This document shows, one piece after another, positions 8,076 to 11,652 of a stretch of DNA of 11,652 nucleotides; positions within the stretch are counted from its first letter, which is position 1; the number at the start of each line of letters is the position of its first letter. The notes under the pieces are model-generated. The model was not told where the DNA came from, ran no database searches, and was given only the letters and a program-made list of their open reading frames with translations. The position numbers and the translations under genes were made by a program. Origin of the DNA: Planctomycetaceae bacterium (lineage in GTDB: Bacteria; Planctomycetota; Planctomycetia; Pirellulales; UBA1268); assembly GCA_947464585.1 (NCBI GenBank), contig CANHYS010000026.1, forward strand, positions 1 through 11,652, given 5' to 3'.

Positions 8076-8510
8076 GTGAAAGGCATATCTCCGACGCTGT
8101 CATGGGTGGAAATGCTTTCCATTGCACTCCTCGCAATGCCCTTGCTCGCTAGTCTTTCAGCCTCTGGCTGTTCCAAGCCGGGTCGGCCCGGATACCACAC
8201 CGTCACGGGGCGCGTCACGTTCGACGGCCAGCCTCTCGCAAACGGTTTCGTGCAATTCGTGCCTGTCGGTTCGAAAGCATCGCCCGAGTCGGGCCGGATC
8301 GCGAATGGTCTGTACCGACTGGAGTCGACGGCCGGAAAGATGACTGTCCACATACTCTCCACCCGGCTGACCGGAAAAATGGATCCTGTCATGGGCACTG
8401 CTATCGAGGAGATGTTCATCCCTCAACGGTACAACTCCAAGTCTGAACTCACGGCGGAAGTCGTGGCCGACAAGGCCAACTCGATCGATTTCAGCCTGAC
8501 ATCTCAATAG
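8076..8510 (+). CDS. Small lipoprotein with transthyretin-like beta domain, pair 2
   Basis: This 144-residue protein starts at GTG 8076, two bases after the DUF1559 stop, with GGAGG at 8062-8066 inside the end of that gene; the two are surely translated together. An in-frame ATG at 8112 would shorten the N-region by 12 residues. The signal peptide ends LSASGC, with Cys32 as the likely lipidated residue. The mature domain opens with VTGRVTFDGQPLANGFVQF, then SGRIANGLYRLEST, and carries FIPQRYN (residues 113-119), matching the IPKKYN motif of the lipoprotein in pair 1. It ends with SIDFSLTSQ, a final strand also seen in the paralogs. It is shorter than its paralogs, lacking the proline-rich insert. 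A partner role with the DUF1559 protein is inferred from constant pairing; no activity is evident. Confidence 0.87.
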   Translation: MKGISPTLSWVEMLSIALLAMPLLASLSASGCSKPGRPGYHTVTGRVTFDGQPLANGFVQFVPVGSKASPESGRIANGLYRLESTAGKMTVHILSTRLTGKMDPVMGTAIEEMFIPQRYNSKSELTAEVVADKANSIDFSLTSQ

Positions 8511-8567
8511 CGGATCCTGCCGCTGGCAAACAACCGCCGGTGACCTCCACCTTCCGAGAGCGCAACC

Positions 8568-8624
8568 ATGAACTCCCGTCGCGGCCATACTCGTCAAACC
8601 AACATTCCTTTTCTTTTCGCGTAA
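8568..8624 (+). other. Possible short leader ORF or relic in front of the third paired DUF1559 gene
   Basis: An ATG at 8568 opens an 18-codon frame starting MNSRRGHTRQTN and ending at TAA 8622-8624, 15 bases before the next gene and in its reading frame. Flanking bases (GAGAG, ACTCGTCA, ACCA) align with the leader of the 7072 gene, where the segment holding this ATG is missing. MNSRRG is a common opening of prepilin-like proteins in this group, so this may be a relic of an older start. Translation is unproven. Confidence 0.25.
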
Positions 8625-8639
8625 CTTCACACGTAGTCC

Positions 8640-9785
8640 ATGCTTTACGAAATACCACATCACCGGTCGTCCGCCCGGCCAACCCATCGAGCCAAGGCCG
8701 CGTTCACCTTGGTCGAACTCCTCGTCGTCATCGCCATCATCGGCACCCTCGTCGGCCTGCTCCTGCCGGCGGTGCAATCGGCCCGCGAGACGGCGCGGCG
8801 GACGGCCTGCTCGAACAATGTCAAGCAACTTGCCCTCGCGATGCATAACTATCACGATGCCAACGGTCGCCTGCCGTTCGGATTCGGGCTCCACGGCGCA
8901 GAACCATGGAAGGTACCCGTCAACACGTCCACTGCCACACCTACACCCACTGCAGGACACATCTGGCAGTGGAGCGGCTTGTTGTACACCTTTCCATACA
9001 TCGAGGAGCAGGCGGCATACACCCGGGTCAACCCGATCAGGAACAATTCGACTCATACAACGAGTGGTGAACCCATGGTGATTACCGCCTTGCTGTGCCC
9101 CAGCGATAGTGCTGCGGTTGCGTCATCGGGTCGAGGCAACAAGAACTACATGCTCTCGTCGGGTGACAAATACACGTACGGCACATCTCCGTCCCAGAAT
9201 GATCTGCGCGGTCTGTTTGGGTATCAAAGTGGTGTGAAGTTCAAGGACGTTACCGACGGACTCTCGAAGACGCTCATGCTCTCCGAGTGCCTCCGGCCCA
9301 ACGACGCAGGAGTCTCCGCGGTGCCCGGGATGACCTGCTCCACCTGCACGTCAACACAGTTCTCACCCGTCAACGACCGGGCTGCTCAGATAGTCGACAG
9401 CACGACGAGCCCGTCAGGGTGCTGGAACCGTTGGAACGGGAGTGGCTATACAGCCTCCAATCTCTTGTCGGTGCCACGCCACGCGGGCAGAGGGATGATT
9501 TTCGGGTACCCCGGGATGGCCATCTTCAACACCATCCTGCCGCCGAATGGTCCGGTCTGCGCGAGCGATGGAGGTACGACCGGGATCCAACCGCCGCGGA
9601 GTGGTCACCCCGGCGGCGTGACCGCCGCCTTGGCCGACGGGTCTGTGAAATTTATCGTCGACCAGATCGACAGCGGTGGCCTCGGAAACGAAATAACGAC
9701 CGTCTCAGGCGGAGCAAGTCCCTACGGTGTGTGGGGAGCCCTCGGCACAAGGGCCAGTGGCGAGAATGCGGGAGCCGACCTGTGA
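8640..9785 (+). CDS. DUF1559 pseudopilin-like protein, pair 3 (longest copy)
   Basis: This 381-residue protein has a leader very like the 7072 gene (MLYEIPHH, then [10 protein letters not shown]), with Ala21 at -1, Phe22 at +1 and Glu26 at +5. The central segment [16 protein letters not shown] spans 201-216. An insert of about 80 residues before the C-terminal signature is rich in Cys and Gly (Cys233, Cys236, Cys261, Cys307). The H-X9-DG signature is His323, Asp333-Gly334, then VKFIVDQID. The tail runs on about 35 residues to [16 protein letters not shown], a frequent ending in planctomycete members. The start is fixed by homology, since an in-frame stop lies 16 bases upstream, but no Shine-Dalgarno is visible, in contrast to the 7072 gene. 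The lipoprotein gene behind it overlaps by four bases (GTGA). Envelope-located; function unknown. Confidence 0.92.
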   Translation: MLYEIPHHRSSARPTHRAKAAFTLVELLVVIAIIGTLVGLLLPAVQSARETARRTACSNNVKQLALAMHNYHDANGRLPFGFGLHGAEPWKVPVNTSTATPTPTAGHIWQWSGLLYTFPYIEEQAAYTRVNPIRNNSTHTTSGEPMVITALLCPSDSAAVASSGRGNKNYMLSSGDKYTYGTSPSQNDLRGLFGYQSGVKFKDVTDGLSKTLMLSECLRPNDAGVSAVPGMTCSTCTSTQFSPVNDRAAQIVDSTTSPSGCWNRWNGSGYTASNLLSVPRHAGRGMIFGYPGMAIFNTILPPNGPVCASDGGTTGIQPPRSGHPGGVTAALADGSVKFIVDQIDSGGLGNEITTVSGGASPYGVWGALGTRASGENAGADL

Positions 9786-10294
9786 CGATGTTTTCACGGG
9801 TAAGCCGTCCTGTTTCGGCCAGTCACGCATGGAACATGCGTGCCCCGCTTCGATGCCTCTCTCTCTTTGCCATTTCTGTTACCGTTGCGAGCTTCGGCTG
9901 TTCTCGACCGGCCAATAAGTGGGTGGAACGCCGGCCGCCGACATTTCCTGCGTCAGGAGTGGTGACGCTCGACGGAACGGCTGTCGAAGATGCGTTCGTG
10001 GCCTTCGACTCGTTGAACCACAACCTTACGGCAGTTGGTCGTACTGACGCTCAGGGAAGGTTTGTGCTCAAGACATTTCAGCCCGGAGACGGCCTGGTGG
10101 TGGGGGACCATCGGGTACGCATCGAGAAGCGCGAGGTGACCGGATACAACGCCGAAGGCCTTCCTCTCGGCGAGGTCAACCGGCTTCCTGAACGATATGC
10201 AGGCAAGTCCTCTGGGCTTCAGGCAACGTCCGAAACGAAGTCTGGCAATAGCTTTCAATTCGATCTGGTGAGCGGAAGTCCTGTCTCGAAGTGA
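9782..10294 (+). CDS. Small lipoprotein with transthyretin-like beta domain, pair 3
   Basis: With the GTG start at 9782, which overlaps the DUF1559 stop as GTGA and has GGGAG seven bases upstream, the protein has 170 residues. ATGs at 9788 and 9836 are alternatives; the last gives a compact signal peptide ([20 protein letters not shown]) ending at GCS. Lipidation is likely at that Cys (residue 40 from GTG), though Phe at -2 is unusual in a lipobox. The mature part opens with [19 protein letters not shown], then [14 protein letters not shown] and [11 protein letters not shown], and has [16 protein letters not shown] where the paralogs carry IPKKYN or IPQRYN. It is the most diverged of the three lipoproteins. 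The frame is open far upstream, but that stretch lies inside the DUF1559 gene. It is last in the array; 212 bases with a separate promoter follow before the DUF1501 gene. Confidence 0.84.
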   Translation: MTMFSRVSRPVSASHAWNMRAPLRCLSLFAISVTVASFGCSRPANKWVERRPPTFPASGVVTLDGTAVEDAFVAFDSLNHNLTAVGRTDAQGRFVLKTFQPGDGLVVGDHRVRIEKREVTGYNAEGLPLGEVNRLPERYAGKSSGLQATSETKSGNSFQFDLVSGSPVSK

Positions 10295-10367
10295 GTGCGA
10301 TGGCCGTCAAGCATTGCGACGCGGGCAGATGAAAACAGTGGATCGCTTTCGCCGGTTATTTGCTCGT

Positions 10368-10401
10368 GATCGAAAGAAACGCCGCATGAAGCGAAAGAAG
10401 T
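10368..10401 (+). promoter_or_regulatory. Operator 3: GATCGAAAGAA-type half-sites 21 bp apart
   Basis: GATCGAAAGAAAC (10368-10380) and AAGCGAAAGAAGT (10389-10401) share CGAAAGAA exactly 21 bp apart. CGCC follows the first at offset 12, as in operators 1 and 2, and the first half-site is preceded by CGT as at operator 1. The second half-site is more diverged. A CTTTCGC at 10346-10352 also faces these GCGAAAG elements in inverted orientation. Shared binding by the XylR-type regulator is inferred from the matching geometry. Confidence 0.55.
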
Positions 10402-10417
10402 TAATGCTGCTACAGAC

Positions 10418-10446
10418 TCTTCGTTCAGCGGAAGTGAACCTATAAT
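10418..10446 (+). promoter_or_regulatory. Promoter of the DUF1501 gene with consensus -10 box
   Basis: A perfect -10 box TATAAT lies at 10441-10446, exactly 52 bp after the second half-site of operator 3. The hexamer 17 bases upstream (TCTTCG, 10418-10423) is a poor -35. A consensus -10 with a weak -35 fits a promoter that needs an activator upstream. The leader before the ATG at 10507 is about 55-60 bases. Confidence 0.6.
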
Positions 10447-10506
10447 GAGAATTGCCGCTCTGGCAGTCTCTCCTTCCGCCACACACACGCATTCCGGAGT
10501 CGCATC

Positions 10507-11652
10507 ATGAATTCCCGCCGTAGCCTTTTGCGTATAGGAGTCGGATTCGCCGGCTGCCTTGGACTCTCGCTTGGCGACTATGTCGCCATGCAGGCCAAAG
10601 GTCAGCCCGCCGGCAACACGACCGCTGCGGACCCACTCAACCCGGGGCTCGTTCCGCCCCCTGTCAAAGCCAAGTCGATCATCCATATCTTCCTGCCCGG
10701 AGCTCTCTCGACCCACGAGTCGTGGGACCCGAAGCCCGAGGCTGAGTCGGCCGTCCGTGGCGAATTTAACGCAGTGCAGACCGCGATCCCCGGCGTGCAG
10801 TTCTCTGAAACCCTCTCCAAGACCGCCAAGGTCGCCGACCGCCTCACGCTGCTCCGAGGCATGTGGCACAGTGAGTCGGCACATGAGCGCGGCGTGGAGA
10901 CGATGCTCACCGGCTGGCAGCCGAGCCCGGCGATCACCTATCCCTGCATGGGCAGCATCGTGGCCCACGAACTCGGCGGCCGAAACAGTCTGCCCCCCTA
11001 TGTCTGCATTCCTAGAACGTTTGGCACGGCCGGCTACCTCAGCGATATGTACGGCCCGTTTGCGGTGGGCGGCGACCCATCCCAGCCCGGCTTCCGGGTG
11101 CAGAACCTGGCGCTGCCAAAAGGCATCGACGCCGGCCGGTTTGCCCAGCGTCAAAAACTCCGTGCGGCTGTCGAGGAGCGGTTTGTGGCGATGAGCCATG
11201 ATCCGGCTGTCGCCGCGATGGAACAATTCTACGCCGATGCCTACGGCATGATCGCGGCGCCCGCGGCCCGCGATGCCTTCGATCTCGACAAGGAGTCTAT
11301 GACGGCCCGCGACGCGTTCGGCCGCAACGCCGCTGGACAGGGATTCCTCTTGGCCCGCCGGCTCGTGGAGGCAGGTGTGCGTTTCGTCACCGTGCAGTAC
11401 GGCAGCTGGGACCACCACGGCAACCTCCGCACGGGTATCAGCGGACAACTGCCGCAGTTCGACCAGGCATTCGCCGCTCTCATCGCCGACCTCGCCGCAA
11501 GCGGCCTCCTTGCCGAGACGCTCGTCGTTGTCTCCTCCGACTTTGGCCGCACGCCGCGGATGAACGCCGAGGGGGGCCGTGACCATTGGACGAAGTGTTT
11601 TTCGGTGGCGCTTGCCGGGGCGGGGCTGAAGCCCGGCTATGTGCACGGTGCC
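10507..11652 (+). CDS. DUF1501 protein with twin-arginine leader, 3' end outside the window
   Basis: There are 382 codons visible and the frame is still open at the window end. The N-terminus MNSRRSLLRIGVGFAG is a twin-arginine (Tat) signal, so the protein should be exported folded. DUF1501 proteins are distant relatives of the alkaline phosphatase/sulfatase superfamily, abundant in Planctomycetes and of unknown activity. Seen motifs: ESWDPKPEAE (71-80), LLRGMWHSESAHERG (115-129), YGSWDHHGN (298-306, likely metal ligands Asp302, His303/His304), SSDFGRTPRMN (343-353, with Asp345 where Glu is common) and GGRDHW (356-361). The ATG has CGGAG seven bases upstream. A long frame on the opposite strand covers the same DNA but is a shadow. 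The gene has its own promoter and an operator like those of the DUF1559 genes. DUF1501 genes often sit beside DUF1549/DUF1553 genes; any such neighbour lies outside. Confidence 0.93.
   Translation, partial: MNSRRSLLRIGVGFAGCLGLSLGDYVAMQAKGQPAGNTTAADPLNPGLVPPPVKAKSIIHIFLPGALSTHESWDPKPEAESAVRGEFNAVQTAIPGVQFSETLSKTAKVADRLTLLRGMWHSESAHERGVETMLTGWQPSPAITYPCMGSIVAHELGGRNSLPPYVCIPRTFGTAGYLSDMYGPFAVGGDPSQPGFRVQNLALPKGIDAGRFAQRQKLRAAVEERFVAMSHDPAVAAMEQFYADAYGMIAAPAARDAFDLDKESMTARDAFGRNAAGQGFLLARRLVEAGVRFVTVQYGSWDHHGNLRTGISGQLPQFDQAFAALIADLAASGLLAETLVVVSSDFGRTPRMNAEGGRDHWTKCFSVALAGAGLKPGYVHGA

Noticed and set aside
9287..9781. An upstream in-frame extension of the last lipoprotein.
   Set aside because: It lies wholly inside the DUF1559 gene in another frame, is Arg-rich and would bury the lipoprotein signal peptide.
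10346..10397. CTTTCGC facing CGAAAG/GCGAAAG as possible alternative hairpins or a terminator after the array.
   Set aside because: Stems are only 6-7 bp with loops of 19-38 bases and no T-run; the GCGAAAG copies are better explained as half-sites of operator 3.
10255..11646. A 463-codon open frame on the minus strand at the right end.
   Set aside because: It lies opposite the DUF1501 frame, which has clear family motifs, a Tat leader, a ribosome-binding site and a promoter. The minus frame resembles no protein I know and is a GC-rich shadow.

Overview
The window looks like the chromosome of a GC-rich planctomycete, most likely in the Pirellulales. The evidence is four DUF1559 pseudopilin-like proteins with the H-X9-DG signature, small lipoproteins paired with them, a DUF1501 protein with a twin-arginine leader, and a XylR-type regulator. 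All of these are families greatly expanded in Planctomycetes. This placement rests on protein families and style, not on a marker gene.

Layout. Positions 1-731 hold the 3' part of gatB (tRNA amidotransferase). Positions 772-1632 hold a SAM hydrolase of the DUF62 family on the same strand. A hairpin at 1640-1668 sits between this gene and a convergent, minus-strand pair. That pair is a LacI-like/AraC (XylR-type) regulator (3952 down to 2696) followed by a divergent glucosamine-6-phosphate deaminase-like protein (2610 down to 1681). Transcribed away from the regulator is a plus-strand array: one solitary DUF1559 gene (4197-5174), then three DUF1559 + lipoprotein pairs (5395-6399/6425-6919, 7072-8073/8076-8510, 8640-9785/9782-10294). 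The window ends inside a DUF1501 gene (10507 onward). No tRNA, rRNA, CRISPR array or transposase was seen, and no gene-free stretch exceeds 300 bases.

The most interesting signal is regulatory. The intergenic regions before the solitary DUF1559 gene, before the first pair and before the DUF1501 gene share one architecture. Each has two GATCRAAA-like half-sites exactly 21 bp apart, a CGCC at the same offset behind the first half-site, and a -10 box (TATGAT, TATAGT, TATAAT) exactly 52 bp downstream of the second half-site. A 21-bp direct repeat is what an AraC-type activator uses, and an AraC-type regulator gene lies divergently next to the first site. I infer that this regulator controls a small regulon: four pilin-like surface proteins, three lipoproteins and a Tat-exported DUF1501 protein. 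It is probably tuned to a sugar or amino-sugar phosphate handled by the NagB-like enzyme. The operator sequences and spacings are seen directly; the regulator-operator link and the ligand are inference.
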